Assembly (NCBI GenBank): GCA_028554645.1 | Contig: JAQOOI010000075.1 | Coordinates: 682,001-746,000, forward strand | Source of the DNA: Omphalotus guepiniiformis | Taxonomy: Eukaryota > Basidiomycota > Agaricomycetes > Agaricales > Omphalotaceae | Direction of reading: 5' to 3' | Length of the DNA: 64,000 nucleotides | In this document: piece after piece, positions 1 through 11,915 of the stretch | Layout of the letters: the number at the start of each line of letters is the position of its first letter | Numbering within the stretch: the first letter of the stretch is position 1 | The notes under the pieces: model-generated | Database searches by the model: none | Seen by the model: the letters and a program-made list of their open reading frames with translations, nothing else | Told to the model about the DNA's origin: nothing | Program-made: the position numbers and the translations under genes

Positions 1-116
1 CAGATGGTATAATATATAAATGTACATTGCAGCATCGTCCTTACCGCATCTTCACCGACCAAACGGGATATCATCAGGCAATATATAGTCTATAATACGG
101 TCCATGAATTTGGGTA

Positions 117-2071
117 TCACGAACAGGGATTAGGAAACAATCTAGCAGTGGGATCTTGCGGTATCCAGCCGCCTTGTAAACCTTTCTGGTAGCTCCACTC
201 ATCCGCATTCTCTGCCTGTAAAAAAGGGGGTAAGCTTTCGAGGAATAGTGTATGACTAGGTCGGTAGCTGACCTTCCACGCCCAAAATATCTGAAGCGAG
301 CAAAGTTGAGTTGAAATGTTTATAATAAGACAGACAAATGAAATAACTCGCCCATCCCTGGACACTTTCTCCAATGTCAGTCTGTGCTTCCCAATATCTG
401 CAACTCACCGGATGAGAAAAGGCTCCGCCATCAAGAGTCGCACTCACTGTCGTAAGAAACTCATGTAGTCATCCGAGAACGAGGAATAGTTGCCAGTCCA
501 CCCAGTACACGAACCATTTGGCGGTGCGCCTGTGATGGAATTATCCCACCGAGCGCCGATACCTCGTCCGTTAAGCCATTTGGCACAATCAGTAGGAGCA
601 TTTGACCATTCTCCAACGATAGTCCAGATATTCGAAGATGCAAAGGAGGTCAAAGTGCTTTTGAGGCCGCAAGTAAACTAACGAAGCAAGAGAAGTGAGG
701 AGGGACTTAGAAGGCGAATGCTGCACTTACCGAGAGGTGCTGCTGAAATGTACGTGCCAACTCCGGGTCACTGAATATCTGGTATTGATGCTATGTTTAA
801 TTCCCGGGTCAGCACTAGAGAAACAGAGACGAACAAATTTTCGTGCTCACACTGTCCATTATGACCCCTTGTGCGCTCGGTGCAGTGAGGAACCCGGTCC
901 AACTCTATGATATGTAAGCTAATGATTCAAAGCGGAGCTTTGCAACGCGAACCTGAACTCCAAGGAATGCATCTCCAATCATGATCTTCAGTCCACTACT
1001 AGCCACGTCTCTAACTGCATTATAGCCGTCGGACCAGTACTGTCTCGTCACATTAGCAAAAGTGGTTGAAAGAAATCCAGCTGCTTCGTTCAAGAGCTCT
1101 AAAACATCAATCATCCCTCCGATTTCTTTGGCGATGAATGCCACCGTGTCCAGCGTGCGCGTCACATTGTCCGCGTTCAGTGCCCACTGTGGATTCGAAG
1201 TACGCTGCCCTGAATTGTCGTAGCCGTTTTGAGATCCGGGGGCTCCGTGCAGGTCAAGTATGACGTGTATATCGTGCGCTGCTGCCCAATTCAAGGCTCG
1301 TAGGAGATACGGCCACGCTCCTGGTATGTAAGGCGACACAGAGGTGCTCATGTTGGTATCTGACGACGTTAATGGAACAGACCAATATCCGAGGGGTATC
1401 CTGACGAGTGAATGAAAGACGTCAAAATTCAAGAATAGAAATCTCGACCCAAGGATTGTACCTAACATGATTCAACCCGGCTGCCTTGATCGCAATGAAA
1501 TCGTCCTCGTTAATCCACTAACGAAGGGACAAATCTATTAGTGTGGTATCTATTAGTGTGAAAACGATCAGGAGACTAACAGTGTTCCAATGATTTTGTA
1601 ACATCTGCAACGTGTCATTGAAGTTTGTCTTTTGACCCAGCGTGAATTCGTCTACTATGGTATCGTCGCTGGTGTTTTCAAATATACTTGGGGTGATCCA
1701 TGGCTGCGAATTGTGTCAAACCCAATAGTTATGACCAGGTCGCACTATCCCTTACCTCCAGCACGAACCACCCGCCTCTAAACGACAGATATCCGTTAGC
1801 AAAATCGGAGTTAATGATTTGCGTTCGCTTACAAGTTGACACCTCTAATGGTTTGGTTTCCATAACTGAACGGCGTTCGTGACGGCGTCGGACTCGTTCT
1901 GCTACTTGTCGGAGTTGTAGAGGCATATTGCGGGGGCTGCACCACACTCGTTGGAATGGATGTAGTGCTGGCAATGTCGTTGTTAAGCTGAAGCCGACAT
2001 TGCTGCTTGGCGTTCGTGAATGAAAGACAAGCTTGAAAGAGAATAAGCAACACAACTGTAAGATGAGCCAT
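117..2071 (-). CDS. exg1: Glucan 1,3-beta-glucosidase (exo-beta-1,3-glucanase, GH5), secreted
   Basis: Likely trims beta-1,3-glucan outside the cell during wall remodelling or reserve-glucan use. The first exon opens with a signal peptide ([18 protein letters not shown]), followed by a Ser/Thr/Pro-rich linker, then RGVNL-GGWFVLE, the hallmark start of fungal Exg1 enzymes, which is split by a short intron. Further conserved blocks are [27 protein letters not shown], the acid/base Glu in LELLNE (about 1110), the nucleophile Glu in WTIVGEWS (about 610) and a C-terminal block ending FPNPCS. At least eight short GT..AG introns split the gene. One oddity is that the acid/base motif reads LNEAAGF, where most relatives have Pro after NE. 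Family assignment is secure from both catalytic motifs; exact substrate is inferred. Start chosen because it gives the signal peptide. Confidence 0.9.
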
Positions 2072-2419
2072 GAATTGCCCGCTTGTCGTAGCCCAGCGTC
2101 AGCTCAGGGAACTCGATGAAAGCACTGAGGAGTAAATTTAACGTGCACGGCCCCATCGGGACAGTCATAATAATAATCATGGTGTACACGAGGCAACTGC
2201 AAGAGTCCGACGTCTGATAACGTTTACGAGAGAAATTCTGGAGAAACATTTTCAAATGGTGGCTGTGAAGCAACCAAGGTACTTAGGTAGATTTACAAAT
2301 TTCTCACGAATGTACATATCATAAATCGATGCTTAGACTTAAACTACAAAATACATACTTACTTACAGCTTAGCTAGCTCAATACTGCCTAAATTCCCAT
2401 AAAACATATAAGTGTCAGA
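2072..2419. other. Intergenic, glucanase promoter side
   Basis: AT-rich stretch between the start of the glucanase and the stop of the next minus-strand gene. It must hold the glucanase promoter and the 3' end of the neighbour. I see no convincing gene or RNA in it. Confidence 0.5.
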
Positions 2420-4657
2420 TCATATGAAGTCCATATTCCGTCGATCCCTCATTTCCTTCTGAGGGTGAAGCCTGCTCTTGGTATGAAGAGATCTGCCTCG
2501 CAACTTATCCGCCCACTCCCCATGAGCCTTGGTGTAGGCATTCCAAGCGCATGAAGTGATGAATTTCTCTCTGAACGCCTGCGCTCTCTGCTTCGCCAAG
2601 TGAGTCCGGTCCAAAAACTTGTCACCGGCGTATGACATTAGCTGCAACCCTCTCTCCTTGATTTCCCTGGCCTTTCCTCTCGCACGAGCATTCCTGTAAT
2701 CAAAATGCTCACGCACAATTTGGACAGCGCTCCTCGATTGTTCGACAATCATGCGGGTTTGCCGGTGCAACGCATTCACGAGTTCATCGATAGCCAGAAG
2801 TAACTCCTTCATATCGTCGTGAACCACTTCAATCAATGCCTTCATTGAGGCCCCGACGACTTCCGATACAGAGCTGGCAAGCCGTAAGCTCATTGCCGTG
2901 GAACTTTCCACAAACTCTGAAGCCGTAACAGGATGACTCGGAGGGGTTGCATGTTTCGACGGCACCTCCGCAACCATACTGTTGGGTGGACGTATGATCA
3001 CTTCTTTGGAGACTCTCATCCTCTCTGCCCAAGACATGAGCTTGCTGCCTTCGGATGCAGAATCTACCGGTTCGGGAGACCTCGAAGGGGACACAGATGG
3101 TGTGGAAGGCGGGGTCGAGCCTCGGTGGTAGACAGCGGGTGCATGATTCGGAGACGCAGGTACGATGGCAAGATTCGACGTGGTTCGTATAGCGATGGCA
3201 GAGTTGTTACATCCGCTGATTGTGCTGAAGGGTAGACGAGTGGTAGGAGATGCAACCATCCCTTTCAATGGTTGCGCCCTGAAACAGGCAGAAGGATTAA
3301 TGGAAATGCCCGTAGCAATGCCTATACAAAGAAGAGCGAACCTGTAGAGAGAGCAGTGAGAACAAGGTTAGAAAAATAGAAAAACAAGCGCGAACAAGGT
3401 GACAGCGTGAACAGAATTAAATTGCTCAAGAATTCCACCCCACAGGCCAGTTTTGATGACTGGCTTGTACAATCTTTGTAAAGCTTTGTGTGTATGAATA
3501 GGATCTAATTTGTCGACATCTTCAGCAGCAAAGAGCAGCCCGCTGCTGCTTCCTTCCAGTCGGAGGACCCTATGCATGGGTACCGCTTGAGCCGACCAGT
3601 CATTCTCTGCTTGTTGGAAGTCTTTCTCAAAGGTTTCGTCCGTGCTCGAAACAACGACCGGAAGGTACAAACTATGCCGAGCCAACGTAAACCGTCCGCA
3701 AGGCAGGTAGACGACAGCCAGCGATGGCCGGTCCGGAGAAATGTCCGAACGCGGCTGTTAAAACAGTGAAGTTACACATTAAAGAAAGAAATGGATGGCA
3801 TGACTTACGACAGTACCACTGTCCTCAATGCAATCAGTGCGATCTAATACAAAGTGATTGCTGATAACCTTGACGTTGTCTTGTGCACTCTCAATGCCAA
3901 GACTTCGCAAAGTCTCTAACAGCGGGGAGCGTCCGCTTCCTGCTGCATCTTTCTGCAACAGGTCGTAGACAAACGTCCACTTGGATGGAGAGGACGAGCC
4001 GTACAGAACTATGTCAAAGCTGGTCTTTTCACATTGGGAGAGATGCAGAGGCATATCCAGATCAGAGACCTCGGGCGTAGATGGCAGACCCGGATCGTCA
4101 ATCGGAATCGATTCCTCCATAGTTACAAGAGCAGCTACATCATCGGCCTCAGTGGCAGGGAGATGGATATCAGAAGGAGAAACTTTGTCATAGGAGCGAT
4201 TCAACTCGTCGCGAGAGCTGGTGAGGGGGTCAGGAAACGAGAGTCGAAGATCACGCAGAGAGTTGTGAACAGTGGAAGGATGAGAGCCTGATGACCTAGA
4301 TGCACTCAACGTGCTCATCAAGCTCTGATCAAGACCTTCCCGGACACGCCTCTCTTCAGCGCTGTCTTCGCCTTTCTCGGGGTCGTCGATGAGAGAAGGG
4401 TAGGGTGCCTCTCCTGTGCTTGCGGGGTGATCTTCAGCATGGCGAGCTTCATCGGCACTATCTTCAACAAATCCTTCCCATGCTTCTACTTCTCCATCCC
4501 GAGAGCTGCTTGTGCTGAATGAGGACCTCCTGGAATGCGAGCTGGAAACGACTTCGTTGTGATCACTTCCCCGAGAGCTGAGAGAGTCGTTGTCTGACTC
4601 TCGATTGCTAGCAATGTCGAGCCAGTCCGAGTCAGAGAAGCTATCTATCTCAGACAT
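2420..4657 (-). CDS. Unknown single-pass membrane protein with acidic Ser-rich N-terminus
   Basis: I do not recognise a named family. The predicted protein has about 700 residues in three exons. The N-terminal third is acidic and Ser-rich (starts MSEIDSFSDSDWLDI) and looks disordered. A middle region (about 3400-4000) has a compact fold-like stretch with FDIVLYGSSSPSKW and RHSLYLPVVVSSTDETFEKD. One hydrophobic segment is rebuilt across an intron (…HAVTL-FALLCIGIATGISI, about 3300-3390) and is the only clear membrane span. The C-terminal part (2423-3000) is helical and charged, including DDMKELLLAIDELVNALHRQ, and ends in a basic tail. The donor used is GTTCGC. An in-frame ATG 51 bases upstream (4708) is an alternative start; I prefer 4657 because the acidic segment follows it directly. 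Function unknown. Confidence 0.7.
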
Positions 4658-4864
4658 GCTCGAAAGACGCAATTCGTGTGTGTGAAGAGGTGCAAGAGGT
4701 GGATTCATGTAGTGATTAAGAAGAGAAAGGAGGTGGAACGCCTTTTTGTAGTCATCTCGGCTCTCGGCACGCTTGTGCGGCGCTTGGGCAGGTCGCCGTT
4801 ATCTTATCAGTGATCAAGAATAGATATGTAACTCTGCCCTTTCTGCTCTTTGCTCTGGTTTCTC

Positions 4865-6466
4865 ATGAGCTCGCAATTGCTCTTGACTTTACCGGATGAC
4901 ATTTTATTTTCAATCTGCTCGTATCTTCGCGTAGAGGATATCCTCTCTCTCCAACAAGTTCGTGTGTCACTGCAATACTCAAAATTTGGAAACTAATTGT
5001 CTTTTTCGACACGCAGACATGTCGTGTCCTACACGCATTTTGCGCAGCGGATTACATGTGGCATAACATCAATTCTGACCTTCCACTTGACATCGCACCA
5101 GATGTCGATTCTCGCACTTTGTCCGGCAGTGATCTTCGACAGCTCTTCGTCCGTGCCCTACGAGTTGACGCCAATTGGTGCACAGAGCACTCACGTCTGA
5201 GAGGAATGCATAGGATTGAGCACGGAGGGATAGTGTTTCGAATGCATTTCCTTGCACCTGAGTGGCTGGTTACGATGTCTCGTGTGTCAGGAGGCTCGGG
5301 CACCATGTGTAATGTATCAGTGTGGCGTATAGACGATACAGCACATGCTACCCGTGTACAAACCGTCTCGTTTGACACTCAATATATGCCCAAGTTCTCG
5401 GCTGCGTTTCGAAATGGTCGCCGTGAAGTCGTGGTCGCAATATTTGGTAGCGTCACCAAGGCTGAGTGGGTTTCATATTGACACTTGCCTGTTGTCCGAC
5501 TATCGTTCAACGTAGCGTTTCAGGCTTCTGAAGGTATATGTTATTCCTTTGCAGGAGACGACCGGAAGCCCTTCTCGGTTCTTGGTCACTAGCATGCCAC
5601 AAACGACAATGGCAAATAGCGCGGCGTATGAGGCTCACATTTGCGGGAACATTATATGCTTCGTTATCGCCAGGTTCAATAACATCTCGGAAACCCCATC
5701 ATATCAATTATTGTTTCTGGATCTCGTCACGGGCTCATACACGGCTCGAGATGTTGAACAATCCCTGGTATGCGTGCCCGCCTCATACCATAATTTGATC
5801 CCTGACTCTGTTTCATTGCAGCCCTTTACGCAGATACGCTTGCGATTGTTCCGTGACTTCTTTGTCCTAGCCGGAGTACAGAAATTCTCAAACCTGGTAC
5901 TCCAAATATACGATGCAGCTAATATATTGGCTGGCTTCAGAGACCGATCTTGCACCGGTTCGCGCGCACTTCACGATCCTGTGACGACGTATTCCTCATT
6001 CGTCGTCCCATACACGGATTTGGACCATGTGTTATCCGCAGAAACATCCAGCAGTCACCTACGTTCCATCACATCGCTATCCTTTCCCCCTAGGAACACG
6101 TATAACTATGTCGTCAAATTTCCTCTGCCCTCTAGCAAAGATTTCACTCGCTACCTACCTCAGAAAGAGGTTACGATACACCGGTTTCGTACGCTTGTCA
6201 ACGCGAGAGCTGAGATCGTTTGCATCGGTCAGACTGGCCGGAGGGCAGTTTGGCTAGAGCGTAGATGGGATACGGACAGCTTTGCGTTAATGAAAGCCAC
6301 CTTTCCGTCAGATCAAGGCGGACAACCCATCATACAAAATCTATTCCCAGCTTACATGGTTCTACCATTTCAGGCGCACACTTGCCAGTCGATTGCCTTT
6401 AATGAAGCTACGGGTCAAGTTTGCCTAGGACTTCACACTGGTGATTTATACCTCTTGCAATTTTGA
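4865..6466 (+). CDS. F-box protein (unknown substrate)
   Basis: Begins MSSQLLLTLPDDILFSICSY and continues through LRVEDILSLQQ, a classic F-box (LPxDIL…YL…DLLSLxQ), which would bind Skp1 in an SCF ubiquitin ligase. Exon 1 is joined to TCRVLHAFCAADYMWHNI by a short intron (4958-5016 region). The rest, about 430 residues, has no repeat I can name; it is probably a degenerate beta-propeller-like or family-specific region, with short strands such as VSVWRIDD and GQVCLGLHTGDLYLLQF at the very end. A second intron lies near 5475-5550. The start is fixed by the F-box. Substrate unknown. This F-box gene is not closely similar to the two at 51 and 57 kb. Confidence 0.8.
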
Positions 6467-6721
6467 GTTGTTGGGGATCATTTCCTTGATTATCAAAGTA
6501 CTAAAATTATCTGTCTTTGCGATAGTTGAGAGGAGGTTTATGCAAATGGTTGTTTGAAAGGATCGGTTTACAGAACTCAACCCTTGTAGCACTTAGGGAT
6601 TGTATCGAGCTAGATAGCTCATTATGTTCTGAATAGGTGGAATGATAATGGTGGTCGTGCAACACTGGAATGAGTATAGATACGTTACATAATATAACTT
6701 ACGTGACTTATAGTTTTATAA

Positions 6722-6811
6722 GGGCAAATAGCGTAGTGGTTATCGCGCTCGCTTTGCAAGCTCACAGCTAGTCATTGCGAGAGGTCCCCGGTTCAATCCC
6801 GGGTTTGTCCA
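6722..6811 (+). tRNA. tRNA-Ala (anticodon TGC) with intron
   Basis: Folds as a full cloverleaf. The acceptor GGGCAAA pairs with TTTGTCC, including a G3:U70 wobble, the known identity element for alanine. The anticodon stem CTCGC pairs with GCGAG only if an intron of about 17 bases is removed from just 3' of the anticodon TGC, the canonical position for nuclear tRNA introns. The T arm is CCGG-TTCAATC-CCGG. Discriminator base A at 6811. The anticodon, wobble pair and intron agree, so the assignment is firm. Confidence 0.95.
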
Positions 6812-6890
6812 TTCCTTTTGCACCACCTCAGCGGAGAAATTGATCATATTTATTTATTTATCAGCTAAGTGGTCAACTTATCTATACTAT

Positions 6891-8546
6891 CTATATTTTA
6901 GTTTTCACTGGTTCTGCCACCTTGACCAACCTGTCAAGGATTTGAAGATGAGGGAATATTGCATTCTACGAGGCGAAATAACGCACAGTTTTCCTTCATT
7001 AGCTCCAGTGTACAGGAGGGGTAATGCTGTTGATGCATTCTCAATGCCTTCTACTATGTGGAACTTTCGGAGAATGGACCCGTCTTTGAGCCCTTGGGAT
7101 ATTTCAGCAATTGCCTCCGGATAGCGGTGTGCATAGTCAAATCTGCATATGGTCAGGGTCCAAAGTAGTACAATTAGACGGATGGGACGTACACAATAAA
7201 CCCTTGGATTTTGGCTCGTTGAGAAATGAGCGACAAATAGTTCTGGAGGCCATTTGGCTTCCCGGCAACGTCTGTGCATGAGATATTGATAAGAGTATAA
7301 ATCTATCACCTTCTCGGACTTACTGTATGCAGAGATGGCACCTTCAAAACGTAGTGAACTCATCAGTGATGCACCAGTGCAGGTTTCATAGTCAGGACGC
7401 ACCGCATAGGACGATCCTCGCGTTCTGATTCAGCCTACCTAAACACATATCCAAAATGTCGCCTAAAAATCATTTCAGGTCACCGATGATATACATGAAA
7501 AAAAGGAATCGAAACTGTACCGCCGACATTATCAAAGTACACGTCAAGATAGCCAATCTCTTTAAAATCCTTTGTGAAAGTCGGGCTCTTGTAATTGAAA
7601 GCTCTGCTGACACCAATCTCCTTTTCCAGCCAGTCACATTTGCTTTGCGAGCCAGCAATAGCGTAAACCTTGGCTCCTGCACGCATTCCGAGTTGACAGA
7701 CCATAGACCCTACTGCACCTGCTGCGCCCGAGACAACAAGTGTCTCGCCACGTTGGACCTGGCCTATCTCTTTTAAGCCCTGCGGGAGAATTGTGACGCT
7801 GAGTTTTTTCATTGAACAACATCGTGCTGCTATACATACGAAATATGCGGTCATGCCTACAGACCCAGGGCTCGGACATAAGAACCAGACGAAAGATCAA
7901 TGATAGGCAATGCATACCTGCTACTCCTAGACTGTTCAGATAGTCAATATCTTGAATGCCTTCCATGACACTGCAGGAGGAAAGATTACATCAAACATCA
8001 CAGTCAAGATTACATGCGGAACATACTCTACAGGTCTGAAAGCCTTCTCTTTCACCACAGCGTAACCAGTCCAACCTAAAGGCAGACCATCAAAGCATGC
8101 ACATTTCGAGAGGGAGACGAGCTCACCGAAGGTTCCGGAACCAAGCTGGCCTAGTTTCACTGTCGTATTATTGCCCTTCTCGACAACGATCCCGAGCGCA
8201 GGCCCGCGCATGACCTATACAGAGGTGCGGATGAGCAGATCAAGCTAAAAGTATCTCCAGAACAGTGCAATAAGAACCTCTCCGATTTGCACAGGTGGAA
8301 GATAGCTCCTCTAATGAAAAGAACACATGAGTCGAAGAACGTCGAGTATAGTCGCGGGCGACGCACTTCATCTTTTAGCCAGCCTCGCATCGCTGGCTCT
8401 AGACCTAGCCAGGTAACCTGCACCAACACCTCATCGTCTCCTACCTTCAAGCTGGACAAAGGAACCTGTTCCGAGCGAAATGTGCTAGGCTCGATGCTGG
8501 CTTTGGGCCTTTCGTTGAGCACAATGCGAGTGAAATGAGTAGTCAT
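6891..8546 (-). CDS. NADP-dependent alkenal/prostaglandin-reductase-like oxidoreductase, copy 1
   Basis: Medium-chain dehydrogenase/reductase of the leukotriene B4 12-hydroxydehydrogenase / prostaglandin reductase (PTGR) type. This group reduces activated C=C bonds with NADPH and needs no zinc. Starts MTTHFTRIVLNERPK and includes EPAMRGWL, PPVQIGE, the nucleotide-binding block VVSGAAGAVGSMVCQLG, GAKVYAIAGS, YFDNVGG and FDYAHRYPEA, about 345 residues when spliced. The end was traced across a final intron to LLVKVAEPVKTKI and a stop at 6891. All frame breaks are explained by GT..AG introns, so the gene looks intact. It lies head-to-tail with a close paralogue (8798-10321) that shares every intron position I checked, which points to tandem duplication. 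Physiological substrate unknown. Confidence 0.9.
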
Positions 8547-8615
8547 ACTGTGCGCTGAAGAATTTTCGCAAGCAAGTTCAGGGAATAATCCGGTTCAAAT
8601 AGTGGTGGAAATTCA

Positions 8616-8623
8616 TTTATAAA
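8616..8623 (-). promoter_or_regulatory. TATA-like box of reductase copy 1
   Basis: TTTATAAA lies 70 bases upstream of the copy 1 start codon. The second copy has TATATA at a similar distance (78 bases), which supports both as core promoter elements. Inference from position only. Confidence 0.5.
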
Positions 8624-8797
8624 GAAAAAAGGGTGTAATTTTCATTGTGGTAAACGAGGTTGAAACGGTACCCGAACATCGATGCGCCGGACTTGAATCA
8701 CATGCATGTCAGCTCGGAAGTTGTAAGTACTTACATAGTAAACATACAGTCCAATACCAAATCTACTTAAGGTCAAGAAGATCCTAGAGCACCCCTC

Positions 8798-10321
8798 TTA
8801 CATGTTCGTTTTCTGCGGCTCCGCCACTTGTATAAGGCTAGAAAGCGTGATGAATCAATGACCTGATATTCATGGCTGCTAGAGGGTTACTTACAGCTTG
8901 CCCTTGTTTTCGCCGCGGAATAGCAGAGGTAACGCTGTAGGAGCATTTTCTAGGCCCTTGACGATGTGAAACTTACGCTTGATGCTACCGTCAAGCAACC
9001 CCTTAGTAAGTTCTGCTAGTGCTTCAGGATAGCGGTCAGCATAGTCGAATCTGAGTTTATGGCGATCAGTTGGTGCCCCATTTGGAGAATAGGATAAGCG
9101 CACATTATGAATCCTTCAATCTTTGCACGCTGTGAGATGAGAGTGAGATAATTTTGAAGTCCTTTTGGCTTTCCAGCGTCTATGGTGCGATGAGTATCTT
9201 GGTCAGGGAAAAAGAGACGACTTGCTGTAAGCTGAAATTGCGCCTACAACAGAAACAAAGTTGGTGGAAAAACGCTTCAAAGATAGCCAAGTCATACCAC
9301 ATAGAATTATTCTTGCGTTCTTATTCAGCCTCGTCAAGCATATATCCAGGATGTCGCCTGAAGCATTGACCGTTAGAAGACCACATATCGAATTCAGGGT
9401 ATGCACACCTCCGACATTGTCAAAGAATACATCCAGATATCCAATCTGCTTCAAGTCACTCCGGAATGTAGGACTCTTGTAGTTGAAGGCTTTATTCACA
9501 CCAAGTTCCTTTTCAAGCTGTTCACACTTTTCAGGGGTGCCAGCGATGGCGTATACTTTTGCCCCGGCACGTTTACCTAATTGACAGGCCACTGTACCCA
9601 CTGCACCAGCAGCACCAGACACGACCAACGTCTCGCCAGCTTTGAGTTTCCCAATCTCCTTAAGACCCTGTATGTCGTATTATTAGCAATGGATATAGGA
9701 GGATAGGAAGTAGGGCGAACGAAATAGGCTGTGTAGCCGGTTATTCCTAGTGTATTGAGAAAATCGATATCCTGGGCACCCTTGGGAACTCTTGAAGAAG
9801 TAGGATACAGGCTCAGAAACAGAAACAGAGTACTTGGAAGATGTATGACCTACGTGATGGACTGGACGTCTTTCTCCTTCATAACAGCATACTCAGTCCA
9901 ACCTGTCATCACAAACTTTTACGTTAGAGATGCTGGCAGCATTCTGCAGCACTACGCACCAAAGACCCCTGTGACTAGCTGTCCCAGATCAAGAGATGCA
10001 TTCCTGCCCTTCTCAATGACCACACCCAACCCAACAGCGCGCATGACCTATCGACCGGAGGATGCATAAATCCTAGAAACAACGGATCATTGAGGTATGA
10101 TGACGAACCTCGCCGATCTGCACTGGCGGCATATAACTTCTTGCTTCCTTCAGGTATCCTCGCATTGCTGGATCCAAGGAAACCCATGTAATTTGAACAA
10201 GAACCTCATCATCCTGGGGCTTGAGGTTCGAGAGGGCTACTTTCTCTGAACGGAAGGTATTGGGTTCAATTTCGCCTTTAGGGCGTTCATTCAGGACGAT
10301 CCGGTTGAAGAAGGAAGACAT
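8798..10321 (-). CDS. NADP-dependent alkenal/prostaglandin-reductase-like oxidoreductase, copy 2
   Basis: Tandem paralogue of the gene at 6891-8546 with the same family assignment (PTGR-type medium-chain reductase). Starts MSSFFNRIVLNERPKGEIEP and carries DPAMRGYLKEARSYMPPVQI, the cofactor motif VVSGAAGAVGTVACQLG, GAKVYAIAGTPEKC, FFDNVGG, GDILDICLTRLNKNARIILC and FDYADRYPEAL. The coding region reaches GKL at 8891, then a 57-base intron and a short last exon (LIQVAEPQKTNM, stop at 8798). Copy 1 has the same split before its last exon. Strongly conserved residues and intact frames suggest both copies are functional. Whether they differ in substrate or expression cannot be told from the sequence. 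Confidence 0.9.
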
Positions 10322-10398
10322 GTTTTGACGAGTCTGTGCTGAATGAGATAGATGAAAACACAGAGGAGAGGTAGAGTTAAGTCGCCTCGTATATCACT

Positions 10399-10404
10399 TA
10401 TATA
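10399..10404 (-). promoter_or_regulatory. TATA-like box of reductase copy 2
   Basis: TATATA(AG) on the minus strand, 78 bases upstream of the start codon at 10321, matching the spacing in copy 1. Positional inference. Confidence 0.45.
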
Positions 10405-10563
10405 TGTATAATAACATAAAGATGAACACGAGCGTATCTTCGGTAGTCGGTCATCGTTGAGGACCGAGAACTTGATCGGAATGGAGAAAGCCCAAGCAGT
10501 CCCAATCACATGTTGCGAAGTATATACTATAGTCTATAGTATGTATGCGCGTAGAAGAATATA

Positions 10564-11915
10564 TCACTCGTTGGCCTCTTGCTCTAGAATTTCCCTCTCG
10601 AGTTTAGCTCGTTCCGCTTGCCGCATCCGCATGAGCGTAAGAGACTCGTAATCTACTCCTGGAGCTGCAGGTTTTGGCGTTTCAGCAGGAATTGACAGAT
10701 TCGGCTTGAAAAGAAAAACAAATGAATAAACGGTACACCATCACGAGATTTACTTACAAATGTTGAGGGGAAAGATGAAAAAGACGTTGATGAATCCGTC
10801 CGACTTTGCATTTGGGGTGTAGGTGCTCTCTCGGGCGGTATAAGGTCATTCGAATGCTCTTGGCTGCTCGGAGTCCCACTTGAAGGTGCGGACGATAGAC
10901 CACTCCCGGGAGGTCCTAAATTGCCCGTCTTACGAAGCCATGCCAGGATCCCTGGTTCGGTACCGCCAACCCACCCTACCTCAATTCCGCCTAGACCACG
11001 CTCTGCTCGACCAGACGCACAGACAGCTGCAAATGCGTCTCCAATACGCTTGAAAGGAACAAGGGCCGTTCCGTGTTTCGGAGGTTTATGGGGAGCCTTC
11101 TTTGGTGGCTTGAGTGAAATGACAATGCTTTCAGCATCAGTTGCGCCGAACGAGGCAAAGAGAGAAGCGAGTGAGGCGGGAGTTGTCAGTGTTGGGTGGG
11201 CAGCGAGGTTGTACTTCACTCGGACAGTGGTATCGGTAGACTCTGTTAAAAGAAAATAAATCAGAGAGCGGACCAGACCACAAGATCGGACAGGACATAC
11301 GCAGTGAAGGTGCTTCCATCTCTTCCATCTCTTTCTGCTTTATCTTCGCGGCCTCTTCTTCCCGCTGGAGCATCTGCTTCTGTCTCTCCTCTCTCAGTCG
11401 CCTTCCTTCGTCCTTAATCTTCTCTTGCTCATTCCACCGGGTAACTTCTTCTTTCTGTTTCTCTACCCTTGCTTTCTTCAATGCACGTTCCCTTTCTTCC
11501 AACTCCTCCAACATGACCTTGCGCTTGTTATCATAGCCTTTAAATCTCTCCGCTCGTGCTTGTTTAACGCGTAATTTTGCATCAAGAGCAAGACGCCGAA
11601 GAGGATCAAGAAGCAGTTCGTATGCTTGGTTCAGCTCATGGAATTTCCGTGCTGTTTTGAATTACCTCAGTCAGAGGAGAGTAATTCAGGTCAAGCAACA
11701 CATACCTGCGTCAGGATTATTGGGATTCTAGAGGGATAAAGAACAACCAATGTTGAGTCGGAAAATGCTCGAATCATTCAACAACACTCACTGACTCGAT
11801 CTGGATGAACTTTGAGAGACCGCTGTCGATATGCAGTACGAATTTCCTGCTCAGTCGATTCGACCTTTACATCAAGGAGCTCATAGGGGTTCACTTCTTC
11901 CTCTGTCGCTGACAT
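10564..11915 (-). CDS. DNAJC17: J-domain and RRM protein, DNAJC17/Cwf23-like splicing co-chaperone
   Basis: N-terminal J domain: MSATEEEVNPYELLDVKVE, then EIRTAYRQRSLKVHPDR with the essential HPD motif, split by two introns, then FHELNQAYELLLDP. A long charged coiled coil follows (11300-11600, rich in E, K and R). It is followed by an RRM-like fold (VRVKYNLAAHPTLTTPASLASLFASFG, about 11080-11250) and a Ser-rich tail ending LEREILEQEANE. This order (J domain, coiled coil, RRM) is that of DNAJC17 and yeast Cwc23/Cwf23, which act with Hsp70 and spliceosome disassembly factors in the nucleus. Start at 11915 chosen because the J domain begins immediately after it; the longer upstream reading frame lacks homology. 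About 370 residues. Confidence 0.85.

Noticed and set aside
1534..1562. Short tandem repeat (ATCTATTAGTGTG twice) in a glucanase intron
   Set aside because: It lies within a normal GT..AG intron and has no visible consequence.
6891..7600. Reductase copy 1 as a pseudogene, because of frame breaks near 7390-7530
   Set aside because: Two canonical introns and a normal last exon restore the frame fully, matching copy 2.
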